Notes: generated by a model from the letters alone, not told the origin. A stretch of 64,000 nt of DNA from Fibrobacter sp. (GCA_024399015.1 JAKSIC010000001.1:434001-498000); one strand, 5' to 3'; counted from the first letter of the stretch, positions 52,041 to 60,302 are shown. Translations and numbers: made by a program.

Positions 52041-53015
52041 CTAAACCATCAGCTCCTTGATCATCTGGAACTGCTCCATGTACTCCTTGCTTCGGGCAGT
52101 CACACCTTCAGAGGATAACGGCCAATTTTCCATGGCATCTTCAACATCGTGGCGATTCAGGTTCCTGAAATTCGAGGAATAGTTCCTCAACATGGCGCAG
52201 GTCAGGTACGTAATATCGTGGCCTCTGCAATAGTTAATCAAAGTCTCCTTATCTGCAGACTTGAGCGTATCCTGTATTTTGTGAGCTTCATCCACGACAA
52301 ATTCATAACTGTAGTTAGACTTGATCAAGGACTCCATCTTTCTTTCAAACTTCGACCAGTCAACAACAAAACGGCCTTTCTTGATCTTTGCGAGATTTTC
52401 CTGGAAAAGGAATGCAGGGTTGACCTCGTGCCTTCCATATTCCTTCTCATCCACAATGGTATCATTAGGGTCCAAGTTGCAGCAAAACTCACTCTTGCCG
52501 CATTTCGCCTGCCAAATTCTATTGGCAACACGGTAGCTACCCATCCAGGCTGCAAAAGTAAGGATCTCTTCACGGATCGTAGCAACGTCTTCAGATTTTA
52601 CGCCATACTTGCTTTTCAGGGTATAGTCGAATATGGGCGACATAAACAAGAAACATTCCAGATCGTTGTAGCCACCCGTTCGTCCCTGCAAGCACATCTG
52701 GTAATACAGGGCCTTTTCGGCATCCTGCTGCAAGGTCGCCCCCAAAATTTCGTCATAGTCACGATCGATGCAAAAATAGCAGTTGATGCCATTGGTCGGA
52801 AAACGATTGTTGATGTAGTCATTTCTGACTTCAATGACATTTTCCTTGCCATTCAGGCCGCTCCAACTGTACCTAGAGCCAATAACCTTCTTGAAAAAAT
52901 CAGCATCAGAAGATCCTTCAACAAATACGGTATCCATGTAGGTCATGTGACCTACACCGATCTTTGCCTGGTTGTTATAGTAGCCGGCAACGTATTTTGC
53001 ATCAAGTTCAGCCAC
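52041..53015 (-). CDS. DUF4435 (TOPRIM-like) protein, AriB-like
   Basis: 324 residues. The TOPRIM-like core has VFVEGSSDADFFKKVI (catalytic Glu, near 30-45) and NCYFCIDRDYDEI (DxD near 84-86), followed by LECFLF, typical of DUF4435. GTG start at 53015 overlaps the stop of the ATPase gene by one base (TAGTG), so translation is coupled. The AAA15 plus DUF4435 pairing is that of the PARIS anti-phage system. Confidence 0.82.
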   Translation of the reverse strand: MAELDAKYVAGYYNNQAKIGVGHMTYMDTVFVEGSSDADFFKKVIGSRYSWSGLNGKENVIEVRNDYINNRFPTNGINCYFCIDRDYDEILGATLQQDAEKALYYQMCLQGRTGGYNDLECFLFMSPIFDYTLKSKYGVKSEDVATIREEILTFAAWMGSYRVANRIWQAKCGKSEFCCNLDPNDTIVDEKEYGRHEVNPAFLFQENLAKIKKGRFVVDWSKFERKMESLIKSNYSYEFVVDEAHKIQDTLKSADKETLINYCRGHDITYLTCAMLRNYSSNFRNLNRHDVEDAMENWPLSSEGVTARSKEYMEQFQMIKELMV

Positions 53016-54397
53016 TAGGCACCCATCCCCTGCTTGTACAGGTCAATCACCTGGCTCCAACGATTTCCAATGAAAATGGGGGAATGGCTGGCAAATACGA
53101 ATCGCTTATTGAACTTGACACGACATTCGTAGAAGAAGTCCGCCAAGATTTCTTGCCAAGCCGGATGCAAGGAAATTTCCGGTTCATCGGAAATGACTAG
53201 CATAGGCTTATTATCATAAACACCATCAAAAAGCAAAAATCCAATCAAGATGGCAACCTGCGTTTCACCAGAAGAAAGATCCTTGTAGTTCAGAATCTTT
53301 CCATCGTTTTCTGTAATAAACTCAATAGTGTCTTTTTTTACACGGACCTTCTTGAAGAAAAGCATCTTGTTTAATGTTGACTCAAAAAGTTCCATTCGAT
53401 CTAGATACTTTGAAAACGGACTATAACTATCTAAAAAATACCTTGCCTTCTTGTACACGTTAATTAATGCCTTAGAATCCATAGATTGATCCAAAGACAA
53501 CGCTTTGATTAATGAATCCGTAGACGCAGGGAGATCTTTATTGAAAAAGTCAATTTTCTCTAGCCTGGATTCTAATTGTTTTGCCTGATCCAGGCAAGAT
53601 TTCGTTTTTGCGAAGATATCGTCATCCTCATTAAAATCGAGAATAGTGTCGTTTGTTTCTGTGGCTTGTAACATAGCAAACGAGAATTCACTACTTATTA
53701 TTTCCTGAAGATTGGCAATATCCAAGGATTTGTATCGTATGGACTTTTCCATTCGAGACACATCAAATAAGCCATTATACACAATATCCATTTCATCCTT
53801 GGTGCGAACACTTCTAGAATCAATGTATCGGTTAGAAGCTACATACGTTTTTACACTAACAAACAACTCGCGAAAACGTTTATACCAAGAGAATCGTTTA
53901 GACAAATATGAACGAAGTTTATACGACGAACTATATTCACTAAGAATTTTTATTTTTTCAAACAAATCCTTTGTAGCCCGCACTTTCTTGATTAACTTTT
54001 TTTCTTCATCAGGCGAACGGCTCACTACATAAGCAAGATTATCCACAATTTCACTAATATCCGCATCCGTCACAGAATGGTTTTCTCCTTCAAAGGAAAA
54101 GACCAATCCATCACTCCGGGAAATTTCAATTTCGTAGTTTTGATCAAAGTACGAATTATACACCTTGAAATTCATCTTTGAAAATTCAAAAAGTCTAAAG
54201 AAAAAGAAGTCGCCCGAAAATAGAGCATTGATAGAGTTAAGAATCGTCGACTTGCCAAAACTGTTGGGCGCCGCAATAATGGAGAAGCCATCATTACGTT
54301 CAAAATCCAGTTCGTAGTTCAGGTGACCAAACAGTCCCCTTACGGACATATGTAGAATATCGTTCATATAAATACCCAACAGTATGGAATTTTCCAT
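53015..54397 (-). CDS. AAA15-type ATPase, AriA-like
   Basis: 460 residues from ATG 54397 (AAAAGGA upstream; frame open to 54460). Walker A AAPNSFGKST (42-51), ABC signature LSSGETQVAIL, Walker B LVISDEPEISLHP, and a SMC/OLD-like layout with a central helical region rather than a long coiled coil. It is the upstream partner of the DUF4435 gene. In PARIS the ATPase senses phage proteins and releases the TOPRIM nuclease. Confidence 0.85.
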   Translation of the reverse strand: MENSILLGIYMNDILHMSVRGLFGHLNYELDFERNDGFSIIAAPNSFGKSTILNSINALFSGDFFFFRLFEFSKMNFKVYNSYFDQNYEIEISRSDGLVFSFEGENHSVTDADISEIVDNLAYVVSRSPDEEKKLIKKVRATKDLFEKIKILSEYSSSYKLRSYLSKRFSWYKRFRELFVSVKTYVASNRYIDSRSVRTKDEMDIVYNGLFDVSRMEKSIRYKSLDIANLQEIISSEFSFAMLQATETNDTILDFNEDDDIFAKTKSCLDQAKQLESRLEKIDFFNKDLPASTDSLIKALSLDQSMDSKALINVYKKARYFLDSYSPFSKYLDRMELFESTLNKMLFFKKVRVKKDTIEFITENDGKILNYKDLSSGETQVAILIGFLLFDGVYDNKPMLVISDEPEISLHPAWQEILADFFYECRVKFNKRFVFASHSPIFIGNRWSQVIDLYKQGMGA

Positions 54398-54460
54398 AAT
54401 ATAATCCTTTTCTACTAACCCTTCGTACGGTCGAACCACCAATTCAACCATTTCGCACAC

Positions 54461-54489
54461 AATATAAGGTCAGCAGCCTCCACACCCAA
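54461..54489 (-). promoter_or_regulatory. promoter of the AAA15/DUF4435 operon
   Basis: On the minus strand TTGGGT, 17 bases, TATATT (-10 at 54461-54466). About 25-50 bases upstream is the palindrome at 54511-54536, in the same relative place as the box at the PIN and NYN promoters. Confidence 0.6.
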
Positions 54490-54510
54490 CCTTTTTCTGT
54501 TTCCATCCTC

Positions 54511-54536
54511 ATTTTGCAAACAGTTGTTTGCAAAAT
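54511..54536. promoter_or_regulatory. perfect palindrome upstream of the AAA15 promoter
   Basis: ATTTTGCAAACA / TGTTTGCAAAAT around GT. It shares the core TTTTGCAAACA with the boxes at 34.2, 35.9 and 41.1 kb. Confidence 0.65.
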
Positions 54537-54540
54537 AAAA

Positions 54541-54567
54541 AAGAAACCTTGCCAAAACATGGCAAGG
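54541..54567 (-). terminator. intrinsic terminator, minus strand
   Basis: CCTTGCC / GGCAAGG with 7-base loop followed on the minus strand by a T-rich tract. It would insulate the AAA15 operon from transcription coming from the right. Confidence 0.65.
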
Positions 54568-54720
54568 CCTCTATTATATCGGATTATTTTTTGAGATTGT
54601 CAGAAAATAAAAGATCTTTTTTCCCACACAGTTCCCTTGCCACTCCTCTAAACGATCTCTAGATTGCAGCGCATGTTAGATCATGCAATGCTTTATTTTA
54701 TACCTGAAAAAGGAGATCCT

Positions 54721-54768
54721 CCCCCTACGGGGACCAGCCACACTAAGGAACAAGTTCCTAAGTGTGTT
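54721..54768. repeat. hairpin repeat CACACTAAGGAA / TTCCTAAGTGTG (copy 2)
   Basis: Same hairpin and same flanking GGGGACC as at 6606-6650, 48 kb away. Confidence 0.75.
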
Positions 54769-54789
54769 GCAGCCGGCTCGGGGGCCGGG

Positions 54790-55053
54790 ATGACATGTAG
54801 CGGGGAATTCCTCAAGATTCAGCCGGGCACGGGCGACAACCTCTCTCCCGAAGACATTGCCCAGGGGTATACCGATTACGTGATTTGGAACAGGCTCGCG
54901 CCGGAGAGTCTGGATATCGACGGGGACCTGCCCATGGAATGTATCGACAGCGGGATGATTTTGCTGAAGGAAGATTCTTTCGATGTCCTGGGAACGGTGA
55001 TGCGCTACGCCTACGGGGAGAACGCCTCAGGCGCCATACCGCTTCTATGGTGA
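54790..55053 (+). CDS. small repeated gene (copy 2), probably incomplete
   Basis: 87 residues from ATG 54790, no ribosome site. The core SPEDIAQGYTDYVIWNRLAP then ESLDIDGDLPMEC matches the fragment at 51879. The end ASGAIPLLW lies in a 33-bp sequence repeated at 56228. Unknown function; the natural start may be lost in the hairpin repeat just upstream. Confidence 0.45.
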   Translation: MTCSGEFLKIQPGTGDNLSPEDIAQGYTDYVIWNRLAPESLDIDGDLPMECIDSGMILLKEDSFDVLGTVMRYAYGENASGAIPLLW

Positions 55054-55060
55054 GGATGCG
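55028..55060. repeat. 33-bp direct repeat (copy 1; copy 2 at 56228-56260)
   Basis: Both copies contain GCGCCATACCGCTTCTATGG and following GTGAGGATGCG. The second copy lies at the 3' end of the GNAT gene. Confidence 0.75.
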
Positions 55061-55074
55061 CCGCCATTTGCAAA

Positions 55075-55096
55075 AAAGGACCCACAAGGGTCCTTT
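55075..55096. terminator. bidirectional terminator
   Basis: AAAGGACCC / GGGTCCTTT with ACAA loop, between the convergent small gene and the Rpn gene. A copy with flanks lies at 57120-57145. Confidence 0.8.
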
Positions 55097-55100
55097 CGTT

Positions 55101-55973
55101 CTATTTCTGCATTTCAGCGAGCTTCGCCTTGAGTTCGGCAATCTCGCGGTCCTTTTCGGCAATTTTTGCATCTTTCGCCTTACTTGCCGACTCCATCCTG
55201 CGAACCTTGCGTTCAAGGGCGCGGTATTCGTCTCCGGCGCTCACAAAGCCAAGCCTTTGTCCAATACTCTGGAATGCCATTTTCAGAACCTCCAATGCCT
55301 CTGGGCTAATGTACTCCCTCAAATATAACTCAATCTTGCCGACAAGGCAAGCGCTTTCGCTGCTAGGCAACGTCCGCAACTTTTTCTCCATTTCAGGCAG
55401 CAGTGACTCGTACTTTACCATATCGAAGGCGTACTTCATGGTAATGGCACCGATGACTGCCTCGGCGTTGCCGTGGGCAAGGCAAATTTCATCGTCAATT
55501 TCCGCCAGGTTCACGAAGGCGAACTCGAAATGCGGAATGCGTCCGTTGTACATGGCATGGATGTTCTTGTACTGTGCGAGAGGGTCCCAAGGGTCGGTTC
55601 CGTTATAGATAACGATGGCCTTGGTCGGAAGCCATCCATATTCAGCATTGCTCTTGTCAACCATCACGTTGATGGCGTACTTGCCTATCTGCGACATAAT
55701 CCCGTTACTGGGCGAAGACTTGTGCTCCAGCAGCAGACCAAAGCGCATTTCACTACCGTCAAGAGCCTTCACCTTGAAGGCAAGATCCGCCTCGCCCCGC
55801 TCGCCAACTTCGTCGAAGGCCTCGGGGATTTCCTCCAATGTGTCCAGGTCCACCTCTGCAAGGATATCGGCAAGATTCTGGTTTGTCTTTGACGCAATCT
55901 CAAAAAGTGCCTTCGTGTTCACGGGTTTCGAGTAGACGTATTTCAGGAATCCGTCATGTTTTCGTTTGTTCAT
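55101..55973 (-). CDS. Rpn family PD-(D/E)XK nuclease/transposase-like protein
   Basis: 290 residues from ATG 55973 (MNKRKHDGFLKYVYSKPVNT). The PDDEXK core has GERGEADLAFKV (Asp) and RFGLLLEHKSS (E-x-K). The C-terminal end is a coiled coil (AKDAKIAEKDREIAELKAKL). Rpn proteins promote recombination and some act in phage defence. The frame is open to 56063 without ribosome site. Confidence 0.88.
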   Translation of the reverse strand: MNKRKHDGFLKYVYSKPVNTKALFEIASKTNQNLADILAEVDLDTLEEIPEAFDEVGERGEADLAFKVKALDGSEMRFGLLLEHKSSPSNGIMSQIGKYAINVMVDKSNAEYGWLPTKAIVIYNGTDPWDPLAQYKNIHAMYNGRIPHFEFAFVNLAEIDDEICLAHGNAEAVIGAITMKYAFDMVKYESLLPEMEKKLRTLPSSESACLVGKIELYLREYISPEALEVLKMAFQSIGQRLGFVSAGDEYRALERKVRRMESASKAKDAKIAEKDREIAELKAKLAEMQK

Positions 55974-56244
55974 GTATTGTTCTTTTATTCCGGCGACGCG
56001 GCCGGCTCGCAGGCAGAACGTTTCTACCTGCTTATATACACGCAGCAAACTTCCCTTTTGCACAAGAAATCTTTGTAAAAATTACTTTTCCCCATTTCAG
56101 CACAGGGAACCTGTCATTCATTTCTGACATGGCATTTTTATTTGCGGGAAAACGAATTTATTCTGCATTGCGTTAGGGCGTGAAGCCGCGAAGCGGGGCG
56201 GACTCGCGCGGCACTTGCGCCACATCCCAGGCGCCATACCGCTT

Positions 56245-56829
56245 CTATGGTGAGGATGCGGTGCAGAAGCCTGAATCACAATTCCAGATATCCAATACCA
56301 TTGACTCTACTTCCAGGCCTTCTTCGTCATAAAAAGGCTTACAGCCCCTGTCAATATAAAATGGAATTGCATCTGGCAACGGATGGAGGGTCAAAAGCCT
56401 CACTCCCGCAAAAGAATGCTCTCGAATATTTTGCAACAGTAATTTAAAAGCCCTTTTACCAATGCCATTCCTTTGAAGGCCGAACCTCACACCAAAAGCA
56501 GAGAGCATAACGGCAGGAAACGCCTCGTTATATCCCGAATTCTGCAAAGTGTCCGGAGTGCTTTCGTATGTGTCAAAGGTTATGCTTGAATTCGCCAAGC
56601 TAGCCAGGGCAAGGATATCATCTTCCCTTCCCTTTTCTACAAACTTGTAAGTTTTGAAGAAATGATCCTCTTTTTCGTATGGGACGACCTTGCAAAAAAA
56701 TGAATCTAGAGAAACAGGATCATCATCCTGTGTAGGGTCTAGAGGAGGGAAACTGAAACTTCCTTTTTGTGAGATGCGCAAAAAATCTTCCCCTTCGCAG
56801 GGAAGCATCACGATAGATTCTATATCCAT
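56245..56829 (-). CDS. GNAT family acetyltransferase, toxin-like
   Basis: 194 residues; acetyl-CoA loop FGLQRNGIGKRAFKLL (R/Q-x-x-G-x-G/A), final strand IPFYIDRGCKPFYDEEGLEV. The N-terminal 60 residues resemble no known domain. The 41-codon gene just upstream makes a toxin-antitoxin pair plausible. The 3' end lies in the 33-bp repeat. Confidence 0.8.
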   Translation of the reverse strand: MDIESIVMLPCEGEDFLRISQKGSFSFPPLDPTQDDDPVSLDSFFCKVVPYEKEDHFFKTYKFVEKGREDDILALASLANSSITFDTYESTPDTLQNSGYNEAFPAVMLSAFGVRFGLQRNGIGKRAFKLLLQNIREHSFAGVRLLTLHPLPDAIPFYIDRGCKPFYDEEGLEVESMVLDIWNCDSGFCTASSP

Positions 56830-56833
56830 GAAT

Positions 56834-56959
56834 TTATTTGGACGCAGGCTTTGCAGAACGGTTCACGTCTTCCTGGGTCTTTTTGCCTTCAGAAAGATAT
56901 TTTAGGAACTCGTCTACCTGAGACCGACGGATTACCACAGGTTTCATGTTGAGAGCCAT
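56834..56959 (-). CDS. 41-residue antitoxin-like protein
   Basis: Starts MALNMKPVVIRRSQVDEFLK and ends basic (NRSAKPASK). AGGAAAAGG precedes the ATG. The stop is 5 bases before the GNAT start codon, an antitoxin-first layout. Confidence 0.6.
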   Translation of the reverse strand: MALNMKPVVIRRSQVDEFLKYLSEGKKTQEDVNRSAKPASK

Positions 56960-57257
56960 TGCCTTTTCCTTTCGCTAAATGTCCATATATTAACTCTAGG
57001 ACGAAACTAAACAGGTCTACGCCCGGCAACACACTCAACGGTGGTACAGACAAATATACCTAAATTCCGCAACATAGTCAACTCTAGACAATATTGCCCA
57101 TGGAATGCGCCGACTTTTGCAAAAAAGGACCCGCAGGGGTCCTTTCGTTCTATTTCTGCATTTCAGCGAAATTCAAAGATTTAAGCCGATCTCCACGCAC
57201 TAATCTTCTGTTCACAGATCTGCCTTGGCAATCTCGGATTTTCGTCCATCAAGGCTT
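56960..57257. other. gap holding remnants of an Rpn gene end
   Basis: 57113-57165 repeats the terminator and last codons of the Rpn gene at 55057-55120 almost exactly. 57095-57111 shares TTGCCCATGGAATGC with the small repeated gene. No intact gene is seen. Confidence 0.6.
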
Positions 57258-58328
57258 CTAGATTATCAGCATTTCCTTCCGGATAGTCATGACATCAGTG
57301 CGAAGCAGGCTCGCCGCTTTGGACATGGTAATCAGTTCGTTTTCAAGAGCCTTATATACCAGGGACTCAAAACGATGTGAGGTTTCTGCAGGAGAATCGG
57401 ATCTTTCAACGAACGACTTGTATTCTGGACTTTGGTTTTTCCTTATGCAATAGCCCCTATGAAGCGCTGCAGATACAATTCCACATTCCTTGGCCTTGTA
57501 CATAATGGCATCGCAGGAAATACCGAATCGCATCTGAATCGGTCGAAGTTCCTTAACGGAGACCTTCTTCCTGCAATTGCCAAGGATACGCCTAAGTTCA
57601 GTTTCAGGAAGCAGCATTTCGTTTGCAAACAGGTTACAAAGGGATTCCTGCTCCTTGTCAGAAATATGGTCTTCAAAACTCAGCAGCAAATGGCCAAGTT
57701 CGTGCAACGCGGTAAAACGCTTTCGTTCGTACAAAAAGTTTTTTCCAAGGACAATCACCGGGATAACATCGTTGACCTTGGTACTTACGCCATCGAATCC
57801 GTCGGGAGCATCAATCTCCACAACTTTTACGCCGTGTTCTTCAAGCATTTCTATCACATTGACAATGCCGTCCTTGCCCAGGCACCAACGTTCACGAAGC
57901 TTGACTGCGGCGGCCTTGACCTGTTCTGCAGAGGCGACAGGAACGGAGGCAAAATCAACGTCGATGTTTACGTCATTGCAGATTTCTTCGATATTGACAT
58001 AGCGCTCCACGAAATCCGCAATGTTCATTTTCACGCTTTCAATTTGCTTGGCCCCTAGGTTCTGCTTTTTTCTAAAGCGCATGGATTCCAGTTTGAAAGT
58101 GAACGGGCGGAAAAAATAATCGGGAGTTTGATCCAACGCGTCTGCCAAGGAAATCAGAACTTCGCTGTCAGGGTCCATTTTCCCAGATTCGTACTTGGAA
58201 ATTGCCATTTTGGAGACCTTCGGTTCCATTCTTTCACAAAGGTCGTCCATGGAGAACCCCTTCATAAGGCGGGCGCTCTTCAATCGCAAAGCAAAAGTGG
58301 AAACTTCGGACATATTCGCAAACTCCAT
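57258..58328 (-). CDS. XRE-family HTH and ImmA/IrrE metallopeptidase regulator
   Basis: 356 residues. XRE HTH (about 10-65: RLKSARLMKGFSMDDLCERM then KVSKMAISKYESGK) and an ImmA/IrrE domain with zinc motif HELGH (near 205) and a second acidic site (LFANEMLLPE). Such proteins control mobile elements or toxin genes. An autoregulatory operator lies directly upstream of the start. Confidence 0.92.
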   Translation of the reverse strand: MEFANMSEVSTFALRLKSARLMKGFSMDDLCERMEPKVSKMAISKYESGKMDPDSEVLISLADALDQTPDYFFRPFTFKLESMRFRKKQNLGAKQIESVKMNIADFVERYVNIEEICNDVNIDVDFASVPVASAEQVKAAAVKLRERWCLGKDGIVNVIEMLEEHGVKVVEIDAPDGFDGVSTKVNDVIPVIVLGKNFLYERKRFTALHELGHLLLSFEDHISDKEQESLCNLFANEMLLPETELRRILGNCRKKVSVKELRPIQMRFGISCDAIMYKAKECGIVSAALHRGYCIRKNQSPEYKSFVERSDSPAETSHRFESLVYKALENELITMSKAASLLRTDVMTIRKEMLII

Positions 58329-58330
58329 TG

Positions 58331-58371
58331 TTGTTTACAAATATACAATATATTATACAAAATGTAAACAA
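58331..58371. promoter_or_regulatory. operator of the XRE-ImmA gene
   Basis: Perfect 9-bp arms TTGTTTACA / TGTAAACAA separated by 23 AT-rich bases that contain TATAC / GTATA-like steps and a likely -10. It begins two bases before the start codon. Confidence 0.7.
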
Positions 58372-58411
58372 TGAAGTTTTTACTTTTTGTGAGATGCGGA
58401 CTTTACAAATC

Positions 58412-58588
58412 CTATTCACTAAAATCGAACGGTATTGTCACCGTGGTGTTTCCGCTTTTAACCTTATTTACGCACTTGTTAGGGTTGCGTTTTGCACCTT
58501 GCAAAAAGTCATTCAGTTCATAGTAAACCGGCTCTGCCGCCATCGACAGGGTCACCAAGCCAAATAACGCAAGAATACAGTACTTCAT
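58412..58588 (-). CDS. 58-residue exported protein
   Basis: From ATG 58588: signal peptide (MKYCILALFGLVTLSMAA, cut before EPVYY) and a short mature part with one Cys and a TVTIPFDFSE end. Function unknown. Confidence 0.6.
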   Translation of the reverse strand: MKYCILALFGLVTLSMAAEPVYYELNDFLQGAKRNPNKCVNKVKSGNTTVTIPFDFSE

Positions 58589-58610
58589 ACCTATTAAAAT
58601 AGTTTTGAAT

Positions 58611-58630
58611 TTTGACACTTTAGTGTCAAA
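58611..58630. promoter_or_regulatory. palindrome TTTGACACT / AGTGTCAAA
   Basis: Perfect 9-bp arms; related palindrome at 40045-40064. It lies between the exported-protein gene and the terminator of the transposase-like gene. Confidence 0.55.
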
Positions 58631-58650
58631 AAAAAGGACCCCGTGGGTCC
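58628..58650 (-). terminator. terminator of the PDDEXK transposase-like gene
   Basis: GGACCC / GGGTCC followed on the minus strand by eight T, about 30 bases past the stop at 58679. Confidence 0.85.
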
Positions 58651-58678
58651 CTTGTGTCGCGGAGATTGTCCGCAAAAG

Positions 58679-59719
58679 TTACTTGGCAGCCTTAAGGCGT
58701 TCTATTTCCGCCCGGAGAGCAGCCAATTCAGCAGCCTGCTTGTCCAATTCAGCAGCCTGCACGGCGATGGTATTCTCGAGGCGTTCGCGTTCCATCCTGG
58801 CGTTGTACTGGATGCTGGCGATAGTGCATTCGCGTTCCTCTTTGGTAATCATGTCAGACTCCTTCTCGGTTTTCCTGATGCGGTCCAGCGCCTCGGCAAC
58901 GGCGTCGTTCTTGATCTTAATTTCCGCCTTGCTTGTGAAAGCGTGCTTCAGAACATAGCTCCACTGGTCTTCAACAGATTCCAGTTCATCGGCCTGCTTC
59001 TTGAAGTTCGGCAGCTGAAGGAAAATATACTTTAAGCGATTGCTGATTGGCAACGGTTTTCCGTTTTTCAAGTCATTTTCGCTGTAGAGCATCCAACTGT
59101 CCCAAGGTTCTATCGAACCGGTGGGTACCGCGAAGTTGCAGACCCAGATGCTCACGGTGTCGGGCAGTTCGTAGGCTCGCTGGCGGCGCTCCTCCTTTTC
59201 CTTGCTGGTGAGCTCGGGCGGAGTGCGGGTCGCAACCATCTTCTTGTCGTCATCGGCACGGGTCGCATCCAGTTCGGCCTTGGCCTTGAGCATAAGGGCC
59301 GAACCGTAGGTCAGCACACGGTCCTCGAAAAAGTTGTGCTGCAAATTCTGCACTTCCACATCGATATTCCTGCCGTCGTTTGTCTGGGCACGGATATCAA
59401 AACACCAGGTCTTCTTCTCGGCACCCTCAGCGTCGGAGGTCTGGTACGAGATGCGCTTGGTCTTGAAGCTGAGCTTCGTGATTTCGCGCTCCTTGTCGAG
59501 GCGCATAACACCATTCAGAAAGTTTGTCAACGAGTTCGTGCTGGCCAGCAGCTTCTTGAAGCCGCTATCGCTCAAGGGGTTCTCGTATACTCCTCCGGCA
59601 ACGGCATTGCCATCGGTGGGGGCTTCGATGTCTACGCTTGTGAGATCAAAATCTGCGTTTACAACGTCAAGATCTGTATTCGCCACTTTAATGTCGGCAT
59701 TCGTGTTTTTCTTGTTCAC
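58679..59719 (-). CDS. PD-(D/E)XK nuclease family transposase-like protein
   Basis: About 346 residues from GTG 59719 (frame open to 59806). Core: SDSGFKKLLASTNSLTNFLN, then TWCFDIRAQTNDGRNIDVEV (D ... E-V-Q), and HNFFEDRVLTYGSALM, the PDDEXK_2 family pattern. C-terminal coiled coil (AAELDKQAAELAALRAEIER). The N-terminus holds a beta-solenoid-like run of short DxxN repeats (NADIKVANTDLDVVNADFDL), unusual for the family. Confidence 0.82.
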   Translation of the reverse strand: MNKKNTNADIKVANTDLDVVNADFDLTSVDIEAPTDGNAVAGGVYENPLSDSGFKKLLASTNSLTNFLNGVMRLDKEREITKLSFKTKRISYQTSDAEGAEKKTWCFDIRAQTNDGRNIDVEVQNLQHNFFEDRVLTYGSALMLKAKAELDATRADDDKKMVATRTPPELTSKEKEERRQRAYELPDTVSIWVCNFAVPTGSIEPWDSWMLYSENDLKNGKPLPISNRLKYIFLQLPNFKKQADELESVEDQWSYVLKHAFTSKAEIKIKNDAVAEALDRIRKTEKESDMITKEERECTIASIQYNARMERERLENTIAVQAAELDKQAAELAALRAEIERLKAAK

Positions 59720-59806
59720 GTGTAACTTTTTCCGGGTGTTGCGCACACCTTTGCGGAAAGGCGAAATCGCCTCCGTCTCTATACACGCTTTTTTGCCGCA
59801 GTTCAA

Positions 59807-60302
59807 TCCGGAAATTTTGAAAAACGATTGTAAAAATTTTCAATTGTACGTTTTTGCGGTAGGGATGGAGGGGGCCAAGGCCCCAAGATTCCACCTCTAG
59901 TCCTTCTTCGTCATAGCTTCACTTGTTCAATAGTTTCAGGCTCAATAGTATTTGCAAATCTACATTGTGAGATCCGCCCCAGCCAAATTTGCCTTCGAGC
60001 CTGTTGAGACGATAAGAAGGAACGATATTGATTTGATTGTCGCGCTTTTCCTTTGTACTTTCAGAAGGCACATCTCTTTTTATAAAGGACATCGAAAGTT
60101 TATGAATGCAGTTGAATTTCATGATGTTACCTCACTCTATTCATTTATCGGGAATTTCATGAAATTTGTCAGAAAAAAACATCTGGGGAGATAATTTTTG
60201 AAAACAGGGCTTTGTGTTTTTTCAATTGTCATCTTCTGACATCGGGCTCCTACTATATTTAATAAGATAAAAATTGAAGGCTATCTTCGTAAGGGGCATT
60301 AT
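59807..60302. other. gap with GNAT fragment and weak frames
   Basis: 59888-59920 (minus strand) reads YDEEGLEVES, the same as the end of the GNAT gene at 56.3 kb, so it is a remnant. Short overlapping frames at 59919-60194 on both strands have no ribosome site and are not called. 60183-60213 repeats GGGGAGATAATTTTTGAAAA as at 62380. Confidence 0.5.

Noticed and set aside
59919-60194. Overlapping 67- and 80-codon frames on opposite strands
   Set aside because: Neither has a ribosome site or recognisable domain, and the stretch begins in a GNAT gene remnant.
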